The notes under the pieces: generated by a model
Databases searched by the model: none
Told to the model about the DNA's origin: nothing
What the model saw: only the letters and a program-made list of their open reading frames with translations
Assembly: GCF_007827955.1 (NCBI RefSeq)
Contig: NZ_VITR01000002.1
Span: 62,001-126,000, forward strand
Source: Nitrospirillum pindoramense
GTDB lineage: Bacteria > Pseudomonadota > Alphaproteobacteria > Azospirillales > Azospirillaceae
Length of the DNA stretch: 64,000 bases
Reading direction: 5' to 3'
Shown here: positions 54,979-64,000 of the stretch, in pieces
How positions within the stretch are numbered: the first letter of the stretch is position 1
Layout: each line of letters begins with the position of its first letter
Program-made: the position numbers and the translations under genes

Positions 54979-55104
54979 TCAGCCCTGACGGGCCTTGAAG
55001 CGCGGGTTCTGCTTGTTGATGACGTACACGCGACCCTTGCGGCGAATAACGCGGCAAGCCTTGTGGCGGGTCTTCATCGACTTGAGGGAGTTCACGATCT
55101 TCAT
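54979..55104 (-). CDS. rpmJ: Large ribosomal subunit protein bL36
   Basis: 41 aa, read directly from the sequence: [41 protein letters not shown]. It has one Cys and lacks the zinc ligands of the C+ form, so it is the zinc-independent kind (like E. coli YkgO). It is a monocistronic unit with promoter at 55150-55178 and terminator at 54902-54934. Confidence 0.95.
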   Translation of the reverse strand: MKIVNSLKSMKTRHKACRVIRRKGRVYVINKQNPRFKARQG

Positions 55105-55149
55105 GATTTGGACTCGGGCACTTGGATTGGATCACGGTTCGAGGCCGGG

Positions 55150-55178
55150 AAAATAGTAAGGGCCGGCCCCGCTGTCAA
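55150..55178 (-). promoter_or_regulatory. Promoter of rpmJ
   Basis: Minus strand TTGACA (55178-55173), 17-base spacer, TATTTT (55155-55150). Perfect -35 and good -10, ~40 bases before the ATG. Confidence 0.75.
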
Positions 55179-55201
55179 CCTGAGTCATATCGTAAAATCG
55201 A

Positions 55202-56218
55202 TCAGCTGATATCCGCAGGCTTCAACACGTAGAAACGGTACAGGCGGATGCCGGCGTCCAGCACGGCCACCCGGCGGGCCCACAGCTCCACCTCCTCCAC
55301 CACCGCGACCTTGGTCTCATGATCCATGCTGTGCTGCTCCAGATGGGTCACCAGCCCCTGAATGGCGGACAGGATCAGGCCACGGTGCAGGTCGGAGATG
55401 TCCTCGGTGATGCGGATGTCGAGGTTACGCTGCTGCAGGCCCTGGGCGTACTGGTCCACGGTCCAGGGATGCGGCTCCACCGGCTCGTGGTCCAGCCAGC
55501 CCTTGAACACCGGGCCGCCGGCCTTGGCCTTGTCCAGCACATAGTCGGTGAACAGGAAGTGGCCGCGCGGCTTCAACGCCGCCTCCACCGCGTCCAGCAG
55601 GCCATCCTTGTTGCGGACGGTGTAGAACCCTTCCTTGGCGAACACCGCGTCCACGCGCTTGGGCCAGGAGAAGGTTTCGGGATCGTAGGGCTGGATCGGG
55701 GCCTGCCGGGCCATGCCGGCCTTGTGGGACCGGAACATGCCGGCTTCCGCCAGCACCGGGTTCGATTCCAGGCCCGTCACCCAGGCGCCGAACTGCGACG
55801 CCATACTGCGGGTGGAACCGCCCAGGCCCGCCGCGAGGTCCAGCACGCTCATGGCCGGATTCAGCCCCAAGGGCTTCACCAGGGTCGGGATATGGTCGTT
55901 GCCGCCGGGGGTGGCGTAGCCGTCACCCCAGATTTTTTCCGCCACCTGCACGCGGGTGGCCGTCCATAGCGGCTTGCCGGAACGGTTCAGGACCCGGCGG
56001 TCGGCCGCGGATTGCGCCGACTGCTTGCCCCCCGGCACCCCGCCGGCACCGGCCTCGTCCTCATCCGGGTGTGGCCGGCGGCTGAGTAGCGCCGCGAGGT
56101 CATAGCCCTCCCACCAGGCGACGAAACGGTCCCGCAGGGTCGCCCGCGGAAGGGTCGCCTGCGGCAACGCCGCACCCTTGGAGCCCTGCTGGGCGGACAT
56201 GCGTGGAACCAGCCCCAT
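55202..56218 (-). CDS. Class I SAM-dependent methyltransferase
   Basis: 338 aa. The SAM-binding motif I is MSVLDLAAGLGGSTRSMASQFGAWVTGLESNP, with FSWPKRVDAVFAKEGFYTVRNKDGLLDAVEAALKPRGHFLFTDYVLDK as motifs II and III. A ~100-residue N-terminal region (LRDRFVAWWEGYDLAALLSRRP... LWTATRVQVAEKIWGDGYATPGGNDHI) precedes it, which resembles phosphoethanolamine or sarcosine-type methyltransferase layouts. No signal peptide. Substrate cannot be read from the sequence. ATG 56218 or ATG 56200 could be the start. Divergent from the NtrC-type regulator. Confidence 0.85.
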   Translation of the reverse strand: MGLVPRMSAQQGSKGAALPQATLPRATLRDRFVAWWEGYDLAALLSRRPHPDEDEAGAGGVPGGKQSAQSAADRRVLNRSGKPLWTATRVQVAEKIWGDGYATPGGNDHIPTLVKPLGLNPAMSVLDLAAGLGGSTRSMASQFGAWVTGLESNPVLAEAGMFRSHKAGMARQAPIQPYDPETFSWPKRVDAVFAKEGFYTVRNKDGLLDAVEAALKPRGHFLFTDYVLDKAKAGGPVFKGWLDHEPVEPHPWTVDQYAQGLQQRNLDIRITEDISDLHRGLILSAIQGLVTHLEQHSMDHETKVAVVEEVELWARRVAVLDAGIRLYRFYVLKPADIS

Positions 56219-56477
56219 GGATCATTAACACGGAAACATATTGTACAGTCATTGCGCGGCGGTTGAAATGGCCATACTGAAACGCGCGTGCGGTCCGTTG
56301 ACGCCCGCTGGTGACGCCCGCCGGTAATGCCCTTGGTGGAACAGCCGACCGGCCCCTGACGCTTGTGCATCCCACCCACCTGGCAAATATGCCTCTTTTC
56401 CAACGGTGGGTGTCGTACGCTCGTTTTGCTGCGCTTTTCCTGCCGCCCCACCGGCCCGCCGCTTACTGGATAGCCCC

Positions 56478-57938
<1,461 letters not shown>

Positions 57939-58232
57939 GGTGACTTGGACGCAATATCTGGGGGCCCGGTTCCGCTGACGCCACCCGTTATTGCGGTCTA
58001 TTCATCCCCGGGCGCCCGTTACGCGCCTAGGCCCGCCGCCCGCGCACGAAATGACTTGGCGCCCGGCCATAGCATGGCTGGTGCAGTCCCGCTTTTTCCG
58101 GTATAAGCTGCCACACAGGAGGAAATCCTTGCGCAGCCAGATCCGGCTTGGGAGGGGCGCGTGGTGGGGATCCTTCTTGCGACCGGTGCCCCCGGCCAAG
58201 CACTTTATCGACTACATTCGAGTTCAAATCAC

Positions 58233-58820
58233 ATGTATGAGCGCCGTTCTCCGCAGAGCCCGCAGATCACCCGCCGGGGCGTCAACGCCACCGTCAAATG
58301 GTACAACCCCACGAAAGGTTTTGGTTTCGTGACCCTGTCCGACGGGTCGCCGGACGCCTTCTTGCACGCCTCCGTCGTGCAGGCCTTCGGCCACGACAGC
58401 TTGGCGGACGGCACCACCATCAATTGCGACCTGTCCCAGGGCCAGAAGGGTCCGCAGGTTGCCGCCATCCACAGCGTGGATGAGTCCACCGCCACCCCGG
58501 GCGGCGGCGGAATGGGCGGCGGCATGGGCGGCGGCATGGGCGGCGGTCGCCGCGACAGCTTCGGTGGTGGCGCCCCGCGTCGCGCCGGCGGCTGGGAAGC
58601 CAGCGGCCCGACCGAGACGGTCGAGGGCACTGTGAAGTTCTACAGCGCCGACAAGGGCTTCGGCTTCGTGACCCCCGATGGCGGCGGGAAGGACGTGTTC
58701 GTCCACATCACCGCGCTGGAGCGTTCGGGCGTTCGCGCCCTGGCGCCGGAGCAGCGGGTTCGCCTGACGACCAGCATGGGTCAGAAGGGTCCGCAGGCCA
58801 ACCGCGTGGAAGTCCTCTGA
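58233..58820 (+). CDS. Protein with two cold-shock domains
   Basis: 195 aa from ATG 58233 (MYERRSPQSPQITRRGVNATVKWYNPTKGFGFVTL). First cold-shock domain residues ~17-80 (RNP1-like KGFGFVTL), a glycine/methionine linker (GGGMGGGMGGGMGGGRR), second domain ~132-195 (GTVKFYSADKGFGFVTPDGGGKDVFVHITALE). Binds single-stranded RNA/DNA, likely as an RNA chaperone. A GTG at 58164 with GGAGGGG six bases upstream is an alternative, longer start; ATG 58233 has no clear ribosome site. Double-CSD proteins are typical of alphaproteobacteria. Confidence 0.85.
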   Translation: MYERRSPQSPQITRRGVNATVKWYNPTKGFGFVTLSDGSPDAFLHASVVQAFGHDSLADGTTINCDLSQGQKGPQVAAIHSVDESTATPGGGGMGGGMGGGMGGGRRDSFGGGAPRRAGGWEASGPTETVEGTVKFYSADKGFGFVTPDGGGKDVFVHITALERSGVRALAPEQRVRLTTSMGQKGPQANRVEVL

Positions 58821-58847
58821 TCCGTCGGATTTGAGGAAGGGAAGGAA

Positions 58848-58882
58848 CGGCGCCGGGGGCTCCTGGCGCCGGCTTTCCTGTT
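58848..58882 (+). terminator. Terminator after the cold-shock protein gene
   Basis: CGGCGCC pairs with GGCGCCG and runs into GCTTTCCTGTTT. Confidence 0.65.
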
Positions 58883-59033
58883 TACCTAAGTAAGTTGCTT
58901 CGTCCTCGACCCGCTGGTGCCTGATGGCGACGCCCCTCCGGGGGAACGATCCGGGTGCCGGCGTTGGGGAGCTTTATTTGCGGGCCGGAGACACGGAACG
59001 CGCCGTCCACCAGGGCGGCGCGTTTTGTCTTTT
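58883..59033 (+). ncRNA. Possible small RNA ending in a strong terminator
   Basis: The 115 bases between the csp terminator and the hairpin AACGCGCCG/CGGCGCGTT (58997-59024, T-rich tail to 59033) contain no reading frame of note. A transcript starting here and ending at the second terminator, or the leader of ggt copy 2, are both possible. No promoter was identified, so this is weak. Confidence 0.3.
58997..59033 (+). terminator. Second terminator upstream of ggt copy 2
   Basis: AACGCGCCG pairs with CGGCGCGTT, ten-base loop, tail TTTTGTCTTTT. Confidence 0.8.
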
Positions 59034-59132
59034 GCACATGGTAGCGCTAGCAGGACAACGCCCGGGATAGGCGGCCCGCTGCGCGGCCGTTCCCCTGTTC
59101 CCCGGCCGCTAGCGCCATGTCATTGTTGCGAC

Positions 59133-60980
59133 ATGCACCAGACCGCCCGGCAGACCGCCCCCGCCCGTCCCCACCGTTCCATCCTGGGCCTTGCGCTGGC
59201 CCCGGTCCTGCTGGCCGCATCCCTGGCCCTGGCGCCGCTGGCCGCCAGCGGCCCGGCGCACGCTCAGGGCGGCGATCCGGAACTGTCATCCCCGTTCGCA
59301 CTCCGGCCGCTGGTGCGCACCAAGTCCGACATGGTGGTGGCGGCCAACCCGCTGGCGGTGGAAGCGGGGCACGCCATGCTGCGCCAGGGCGGCAGCGCCG
59401 TGGATGCCGCCATCGCCGTGCAACTGGTGCTGGGCCTGGTGGAACCCCAGTCCTCCGGCCTGGGCGGCGGCGGCTACATGCTGATCTGGGACCCGAAGGC
59501 CAAGAAGCTGGTCTCGCTGGATGGGCGGGAAACCGCGCCGGCGGGCGCCCTGCCCGACCGCTTCGTGGGCGGCGACGGCCGCCCCATGCCCCTGATGCGC
59601 GCCTTCGACGGCGGCCGCGCGGTGGGCACCCCCGGCATCCCCGCCCTGCTGGCGGAGGCGCACAAGCGCTATGGCAAGCTGCCTTGGGCCACGCTGTTCC
59701 AGCCCGCCCTCCAATTGGCCCGCGACGGCTTCGTGGTCAGCCCGCGCCTGGCCTTGCTGCTGAAAGGACTGACACCGCAGTTGAAGGACCGGCCGGACAT
59801 GGTGGCCCTGTTCTTCCACACCGGGCCGGATGGCAGCCTGACGCCCCTGCAGGCGGGAGAGACCTTCCGCAACCCGGCCATGGCCCATACGCTGGAGGTG
59901 CTGGCGGCACAGGGCCCCGATGCTTACTACCACGGCATCCTGGGCCAGGACCTGGCCAAGCATCTGGCCGACAGCGCCTTGCCAGCCAACACCCCGGGGG
60001 GGGCTCCGGCCCTGGTCACCGCCCAGGATCTGGCCGCCTACAAGGTGGAGGAGCGCGCCCCCCTCTGCACGCCCTACCGCCAGTGGAAGGTGTGCAGCAT
60101 GGGGCCTAGCAGTTCCGGCGGCATCGCCATCGTGGAGATGCTGGGCCTGCTGGAACATTTCGACATGAAGGGCCTGGGCAAGGACTCGCCCACCGCCTGG
60201 CACCTGATGGTGGAGGCCAGCCGCCTGGCCTATGCCGACCGCGACCTCTATGTCGGCGACCCGGCGTTCGTCACCGTGCCCAAGGGTCTGCTGGACAAAG
60301 GCTATCTGGCCGACCGCGCCAAGCTGATCGACCCGGCGCACGCCGCCCAGGGCCCCGTGGCCGCCGGCGTGCCGCCGCAGAAGCAGGGCGCGCTGTACGG
60401 CCCCGGATGGCAGGCCGACATCCCCTCGACCTCGCACATGTCGCTGATGGACGGCAGCGGCATGGCCGTGTCCTTCACCACCTCGGTGGAGTTCGCCTTC
60501 GGCTCGGGCATGGCGGTGGACGGCTATGTGCTTAACAACCAGCTTACCGACTTCTCCTTCATCCCGACCAGCCCCGGCACCGGTCTGCCCGTGGCCAACG
60601 CCGTGGCGGCGGGCAAGCGCCCCCGATCCTCCATGGCGCCCACCATCGTCTTCGACCAGGCGGGCAAGCCCGTGCTGGTGGTGGGCTCGCCCGGCGGGCC
60701 GGCCATCATCGGCTATGTCGCGGAAACCATCATCGCGGCGCTGGACTGGGGCCTGGACGCGCAGGAGGCCGTCAGCCTGCCGCGCATCGTCAACCGCAAC
60801 GGCACCACCGCGCTGGAGAACGGCCCCTGGGCTCCGCCCCTGAAGGCCGGGCTGGAGGCGTTGGGCCAGACGGTGGAACTGAAGTCCATGCCCAGCGGCC
60901 TGCACGTCATCAAACACACCGCCACCGGCCTGGAGGGCGGAGTCGACCCCCGCCGCGAGGGATTGGCAGCGGGGGACTGA
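59133..60980 (+). CDS. ggt: Gamma-glutamyltransferase (periplasmic), copy 2
   Basis: 615 aa from ATG 59133 (MHQTARQTAPARPHRSILGLALAPVLLAASLALAPLAA), signal peptide cleaved near AHA-QG. VAANPLAVEAGHAMLRQGGSAVDAAIAVQLVLGLVEPQSSGLGGGGYMLIWD; catalytic Thr about T433 in DIPSTSHMSLMDGSGMAVSFTTSVEF; SSMAPTIVFDQAGKPVLVVGSPGGPAIIGYV. It differs from copy 1 (30002) in the catalytic loop (TSHMSL against TTHFSV), so the two may have different preferences. Frames upstream of 59133 lie in the terminator region. Confidence 0.94.
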   Translation: MHQTARQTAPARPHRSILGLALAPVLLAASLALAPLAASGPAHAQGGDPELSSPFALRPLVRTKSDMVVAANPLAVEAGHAMLRQGGSAVDAAIAVQLVLGLVEPQSSGLGGGGYMLIWDPKAKKLVSLDGRETAPAGALPDRFVGGDGRPMPLMRAFDGGRAVGTPGIPALLAEAHKRYGKLPWATLFQPALQLARDGFVVSPRLALLLKGLTPQLKDRPDMVALFFHTGPDGSLTPLQAGETFRNPAMAHTLEVLAAQGPDAYYHGILGQDLAKHLADSALPANTPGGAPALVTAQDLAAYKVEERAPLCTPYRQWKVCSMGPSSSGGIAIVEMLGLLEHFDMKGLGKDSPTAWHLMVEASRLAYADRDLYVGDPAFVTVPKGLLDKGYLADRAKLIDPAHAAQGPVAAGVPPQKQGALYGPGWQADIPSTSHMSLMDGSGMAVSFTTSVEFAFGSGMAVDGYVLNNQLTDFSFIPTSPGTGLPVANAVAAGKRPRSSMAPTIVFDQAGKPVLVVGSPGGPAIIGYVAETIIAALDWGLDAQEAVSLPRIVNRNGTTALENGPWAPPLKAGLEALGQTVELKSMPSGLHVIKHTATGLEGGVDPRREGLAAGD

Positions 60981-61113
60981 AGCGCCGCCGCCATTTTCAC
61001 CTTTTGATTAGGCCGCGACTGTGGCCACCGAAGCGAGTACCGAAGGGCGGAGCGAGGACAAGGCAAGCGGGCGCATGCCCGCGCCCGCCGCCTGAAGGAA
61101 CCTGCATTAAGTC

Positions 61114-62079
61114 TCACGCCGCCGTGCGGGCGGCCTGGGCCATGATGTCGTTGGCGGTGGGCACGCGGCCCATGCCGGACTTCGCACGCTTGGCCGCCAT
61201 GGGCAGGATGGGGGCGGTGACGGTTCCGCCTTCGGCCGCCCGGCGCACGCTGCGCGCCACCTTGCTGTAGGCGCCCGTCTCGATCTGGCGGATGCGTTCC
61301 TTGCTGACGCCGTAATGCTGGGCCAGCCGTTCCAGCGTCACCGGCTCTTCCGCCAGGTTGCGAGAGATGAAGATGTGGCGCTCACGGTCGCCCAGGGCCT
61401 TCAGCGCGTCCAGCATCAGGCCCTTGCGCTGGCTCAGCTCGCTGCCCTCGGCCAGGCGGCTTTCCACGGACTCGGTATCATCGGCCAACAGGTCCATGGC
61501 TTCCTGCTCGCCCTCGTCGCCCATGGCGACGTTCAGGGAGGCGACAGGGGTGGCGAAGCGGTGCTCCATCTCCCGCACCTCCTCCACCGTGGCGTCCATC
61601 TCCACCGCGATGCGCTCCGCCTCCTCGTCCGTCATCATGCGGTCGTGGATGCCCAGGCGGCGCTGGGCCTGGCGCAGGTTGAAGAACAGGCGCTTCAGTG
61701 CGGCGGTGTTGCCACCCTTCAGCATGGACCAGTTGTGCAGGACATAGGACTGGACCTCCGCCCGGATCCACCATAGCGCGTAGGTCGCCAGACGGAAGCC
61801 GCGCGCCGGGTCGAAGCGCTGCACCGCCTTGACCAGGCCGATGTTGGCTTCGGAGATCAGGTCGCCCACCGGCAGGCCGGAGCGGGCATAGCGCGAGGCG
61901 ATCTTGATGGCCAGCCGCATATGGCTGTGTACCAGTTCGTCAGCGGCGCGCTGGTCTTGGCTGGTGGCCCAACGGTTGGCCAGCTCAAGCTCGCGCTCAG
62001 GCGACAGCATGGGGTAGCGGTTGGCCTGGGCCGTGTAGGCCCGCAGCAGGTCGACCGACTCAGAAGAGAATGAACCCAT
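61114..62079 (-). CDS. rpoH: RNA polymerase heat-shock sigma factor RpoH
   Basis: 321 aa sigma-70 family from ATG 62079 (MGSFSSESVDLLRAYTAQANRYPMLSPERELELANRW). Region 2: ADELVHSHMRLAIKIASRYARSGLPVGDLISEANIGLVKAVQRFDPARGFRLATYALWWIRAEVQSYVLHNW. The RpoH-specific box is LKRLFFNLRQAQRRLG. Region 4: LMLDALKALGDRERHIFISRNLAEEPVTLERLAQHYGVSKERIRQIETGAYSKV. Directs transcription of heat-shock genes such as the hsp20 in this window. Alphaproteobacteria often have two RpoH copies; only this one is seen here. Confidence 0.93.
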   Translation of the reverse strand: MGSFSSESVDLLRAYTAQANRYPMLSPERELELANRWATSQDQRAADELVHSHMRLAIKIASRYARSGLPVGDLISEANIGLVKAVQRFDPARGFRLATYALWWIRAEVQSYVLHNWSMLKGGNTAALKRLFFNLRQAQRRLGIHDRMMTDEEAERIAVEMDATVEEVREMEHRFATPVASLNVAMGDEGEQEAMDLLADDTESVESRLAEGSELSQRKGLMLDALKALGDRERHIFISRNLAEEPVTLERLAQHYGVSKERIRQIETGAYSKVARSVRRAAEGGTVTAPILPMAAKRAKSGMGRVPTANDIMAQAARTAA

Positions 62080-62427
62080 CGCCCGTCCCCTTTCAGTACC
62101 GTCCGGATGTGCATCGACGCCGGACTTGGCCCAGAATGCCGTGGCGCGGGGCGGCAAATCCGCCGCATCCCGTTCACCACGCTGTCATCTTTGGCCGGGA
62201 CATCTAAAGATTGGGTTAACAGTCTTGAACAGTGGCGCGACATGCCCAATGCCCCCGTCAACCTCCCTGCGGGGACGGCGGTTCCACACCACAGGATGGA
62301 CAGGCGGAAGCAGGCGCCAACCAAACCTTGCCCGGCGCGCGCCCCTACGGCAGCATCCGGGGATAAGCAATCACTAACCCCGGGGCAGGTCCTTGCGCCG
62401 CCGCCGGGGCACCTCGGGAGACATGAG
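62080..62427. other. Intergenic region between divergent rpoH and the enoyl-CoA hydratase gene
   Basis: About 348 bases, no convincing gene. On the minus strand TTCAAG-17-TAGATG near 62205-62233 is a weak promoter candidate for rpoH. On the plus strand CTTGAA (62223) followed after 15 bases by CCCAAT has an RpoH-like look but is not a good match. Confidence 0.4.
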
Positions 62428-63180
62428 ATGAGTCACGCCACGGTCCTGGTGGAGGATGGGAACGGGGTGCGCACCCTGGTGCTGAACCGCCCGGAAAAGC
62501 GGAACGCCCTGACCGGCGCCATGTACACCGCCCTGGCCGATGCCTTGACCGGCGCCGCCACCGACGAGTCGGTGGGGGCGGTGCTGATCCAGGGATCGGG
62601 CGGCAGCTTCACCGCCGGCAACGATCTGGCGGACTTCCTGGCCGGCCCGGCGCTGACCGCCGACAATCCGGTGATGCGTTTCCTGCGCGCGCTCGCCACC
62701 TTCCCCAAGCCCGTGGTGGCGGCGGTGGAGGGCCACGCGGTGGGTATCGGCACCACCCTGCTGATGCACTGCGACCTGGTCTATGCCGCGCCCAGCGCCC
62801 ATTTCGCCATGCCCTTCGTCAGCCTGGGCCTGGTGCCGGAGGCGGGGTCCAGCCTGCTGGCCGCCCGCCTGCTGGGCCATCCCAAGGCGGCCGCCATGCT
62901 GATGGCCGGCGAAGCGCTGGCGCCGGACGCGGCGGAGGCGGCGGGCCTGATCAACGCCGTCATCCCCACCGACACGCTGTATGAACATGCCGCCGCCAAG
63001 GCGGCGGCGCTGGCGGCGAAGCCCCGGGCGGCAATGGCCCAGACCAAGGCCCTGATGCGCCATGACACGCCCCAGGTGTTGGAAACCATGGCGCGGGAAG
63101 CCGTGCTGTTCAGCCAGGCGCTGGCCAGCCCCGAGGCCAAGGCCGCCTTCCAGGCCTTCCTGTCCAAGGGCAAGGCCTGA
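62428..63180 (+). CDS. Enoyl-CoA hydratase/isomerase family protein
   Basis: 250 aa crotonase-fold enzyme from ATG 62428 (MSHATVLVEDGNGVRTLVLNRPEKRNALTGAMY). Oxyanion/CoA motifs GSGGSFTAGNDLADFLAG and PVVAAVEGHAVGIGTTLLMHCDLVYAAPSAHFAMPFVSLGLVPEAGSSLLAARLLG; the catalytic acidic residue is in LVPEAGSS. Likely hydrates or isomerises enoyl-CoA in beta-oxidation. The frame is open upstream to 62107 but that region is intergenic in character. No other beta-oxidation genes nearby. Confidence 0.9.
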   Translation: MSHATVLVEDGNGVRTLVLNRPEKRNALTGAMYTALADALTGAATDESVGAVLIQGSGGSFTAGNDLADFLAGPALTADNPVMRFLRALATFPKPVVAAVEGHAVGIGTTLLMHCDLVYAAPSAHFAMPFVSLGLVPEAGSSLLAARLLGHPKAAAMLMAGEALAPDAAEAAGLINAVIPTDTLYEHAAAKAAALAAKPRAAMAQTKALMRHDTPQVLETMAREAVLFSQALASPEAKAAFQAFLSKGKA

Positions 63181-63250
63181 ACGCCGGATGGGGCCTATCC
63201 CGCCGGCCGGCGCGGGTGGGCCCTTCCCCCAAGGGCATCGGGCGGCCAGA

Positions 63251-63286
63251 AAGACAAAAGCCGCGTCCGGTGATCCGTCGCGGCTT
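63251..63286 (-). terminator. Terminator of the tRNA-Val transcript
   Basis: Minus strand AAGCCGCG pairs with CGCGGCTT and is followed by TTGTCTTTC. It may also end the convergent enoyl-CoA hydratase transcript. Confidence 0.7.
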
Positions 63287-63325
63287 CAAGCTGCTGATTC
63301 CAAATCTGGATTTTCTGGTGAAGGA

Positions 63326-63400
63326 TGGTGGGCGCGACAGGGATTGAACCTGTGACCCCTACCATGTCAAGGTAGTGCTCTCCCGCTGAGCTACGCGCCC
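63326..63400 (-). tRNA. tRNA-Val (anticodon GAC)
   Basis: 75 nt including an encoded CCA. Minus strand begins GGGCGCGTAGCTCAGC, anticodon arm CTACC-TTGACAT-GGTAG with anticodon GAC, T arm CACAGGTTCAATCCCTGTC, acceptor 3' end CGCGCCCACCA. The acceptor stem GGGCGCG/CGCGCCC is fully paired. Confidence 0.97.
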
Positions 63401-63461
63401 ATCCTTCGAAATCCGCCGATTTTTGCGGGGCCCCGTTGCCGGGGTCATCGGCGTGGGCGGG

Positions 63462-63490
63462 TGTGTAGCATCGCCCGAACCGGCTGGCAA
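63462..63490 (-). promoter_or_regulatory. Predicted promoter of tRNA-Val
   Basis: Minus strand TTGCCA (63490-63485), 17 bases, TACACA (63467-63462), about 60 bases before the mature 5' end. Confidence 0.4.
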
Positions 63491-63769
63491 CCCTTCTGTT
63501 TCATCAAACCGAAAATTTTCTTCCCCACTCGGCGGGACTCTACGCGGAGCCTGTTTTCCGGAACGGCATTGTGGAGAGTGGCCTCACCCGGGCAGGCCGA
63601 GGGGGGGCCCCCGGGCGATGCGCCGCCTGACAATGCGCCGCCTGGGGGCGGCCACCATAAAGAAGGCCAACCAGAGCCAGCCACGGTATCGAGGGATGGA
63701 AAGACGACTCGTTGAGAGTCAGCCTGGAACCGCTTCGTCAAGGCGCGGCGCCGGAGATGATTCCGGGCC
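63491..63769. other. Gene-free stretch
   Basis: No reading frame here looks like a real protein. A 12-base direct repeat ATGCGCCGCCTG occurs at 63618-63629 and 63633-63644. Confidence 0.4.
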
Positions 63770-63807
63770 CGGAAATAAAGAAGGGCCGCGCCTATCGGCA
63801 CGGCCCT
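63770..63807 (-). terminator. Terminator after the right-edge reading frame
   Basis: Minus strand AGGGCCG pairs with CGGCCCT, with GCC/GGC further in, and a U-rich tail (TTCTTTATTT). It lies ~30 bases after the stop at 63839. Confidence 0.65.
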
Positions 63808-63838
63808 GAGTTTAGGGAGGAAACGCCCAAGAAGTGCG

Positions 63839-64000
63839 TTACGACAGAACCGCGATCGCGGCCATGTCGCACTGCACAATATGCCGATCGAAGCCCGGTT
63901 GATCAAGCGGAAAATGAAGGCCGGTGGAAGAATCTTGATTATTCAGGCTATTGCGTCTGGTGGACGAAGAGCGGCCCACCTCAACCGTTGTGCGACGCAA
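63839..64000 (-). CDS. Possible C-terminal part of an unknown gene (runs off right edge)
   Basis: An open frame of at least 53 codons enters from the right edge and ends at TAA 63841-63839: ...RRTTVEVGRSSSTRRNSLNNQDSSTG then LHFPLDQPGFDRHIVQCDMAAIAVLS. A terminator follows. The sequence is polar and matches no family I recognise; it could be chance. Confidence 0.3.
   Translation of the reverse strand: MRRTTVEVGRSSSTRRNSLNNQDSSTGLHFPLDQPGFDRHIVQCDMAAIAVLS

Noticed and set aside
58499..58551. Short GGCGGC-ATGGGC repeats as a CRISPR-like or other repeat array
   Set aside because: They are in-frame codons for the Gly/Met linker between the two cold-shock domains.
63618..63644. 12-base direct repeat as a mobile-element target duplication
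   Set aside because: The copies are only 3 bases apart with nothing inserted between them.
63445..63906. 153-aa open frame on the minus strand past tRNA-Val
   Set aside because: It runs through a terminator, a tRNA promoter region and has no protein-like pattern; a different frame (63839-64000) fits the terminator better.
63326..64000. tRNA-Val as an integration site for a mobile element
   Set aside because: No integrase, no repeated tRNA 3' end and no foreign genes are seen on either side within the window.

Overview
The window is GC-rich, gene-dense chromosomal DNA from an alphaproteobacterium. The gene set and gene orders (ruvCAB-ybgC-tolQRA, zapA-6S RNA-formyl-THF cyclo-ligase, rpmE beside rcdA, small DUF465/DUF1465/DUF4164/DUF4169 proteins, ROSE-type heat-shock leader) point to the Rhodospirillales, perhaps near Azospirillum/Nitrospirillum. 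The genus is inference only. I see no prophage, insertion sequence, CRISPR array or rRNA operon; most of the window is core genome.

Layout. 1-5.1 kb (minus strand): envelope and Holliday-junction block tolA(partial)-tolR-tolQ-ybgC-ruvB-ruvA-ruvC-yebC. 5.4-7.8 kb: ymdB-type phosphoesterase, formyl-THF cyclo-ligase, a 6S RNA with a promoter inside the end of zapA, zapA and its DUF4164 partner. 8.2-17.1 kb (plus): central carbon block tkt-gap-hypothetical-[large sensor diguanylate cyclase]-fba-thiE; the pgk usually found here is absent. 17.1-20 kb: a VapBC pair, epmA, and a FemAB/GNAT-like acyltransferase. 20-23.4 kb: an uncharacterised three-gene MotA-MotB-OmpA-like envelope operon. 23.5-27.3 kb: glutathione peroxidase behind a Fur-family-like palindrome, MipA-type outer-membrane protein, and an OmpR/EnvZ-type two-component pair. 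27.4-29.8 kb: inositol-phosphatase, EF-P, two small envelope proteins. 30-33 kb: gamma-glutamyltransferase 1, XRE-cupin regulator and GNAT enzyme. 33.3-37 kb: livHMGF. 37-40 kb: a BrnTA-type module whose toxin is frameshifted, a hypothetical gene, an MsbA-like exporter. 40.2-46.6 kb: rpmE, rcdA, a ROSE-controlled hsp20, prpE, patatin, DUF4169, and an orphan gene behind an AT-rich hairpin. 46.6-50.3 kb: purEK, DUF465, phosphofructokinase, TIGR02444. 50.5-54.7 kb: tandem M13 metallopeptidases. 55-64 kb: rpmJ, a methyltransferase, an NtrC-type regulator, a double cold-shock protein, a second gamma-glutamyltransferase, rpoH, an enoyl-CoA hydratase, tRNA-Val(GAC).

How the parts fit. Transketolase, GAPDH, aldolase and phosphofructokinase imply a working Embden-Meyerhof route. 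EpmA and an EF-P with the target lysine form a modification pair. RpoH and the ROSE-controlled hsp20 form a two-level heat-shock circuit. TolQRA plus the MotA/MotB-like operon give two separate proton-channel systems in the envelope. The most rewarding items for follow-up are the Fur-family-like box before the glutathione peroxidase, the ROSE hairpin, the MotA/MotB/OmpA operon, the frameshifted BrnT and the 46-kb hairpin gene. All statements come from reading the sequence by eye; no database search was run.
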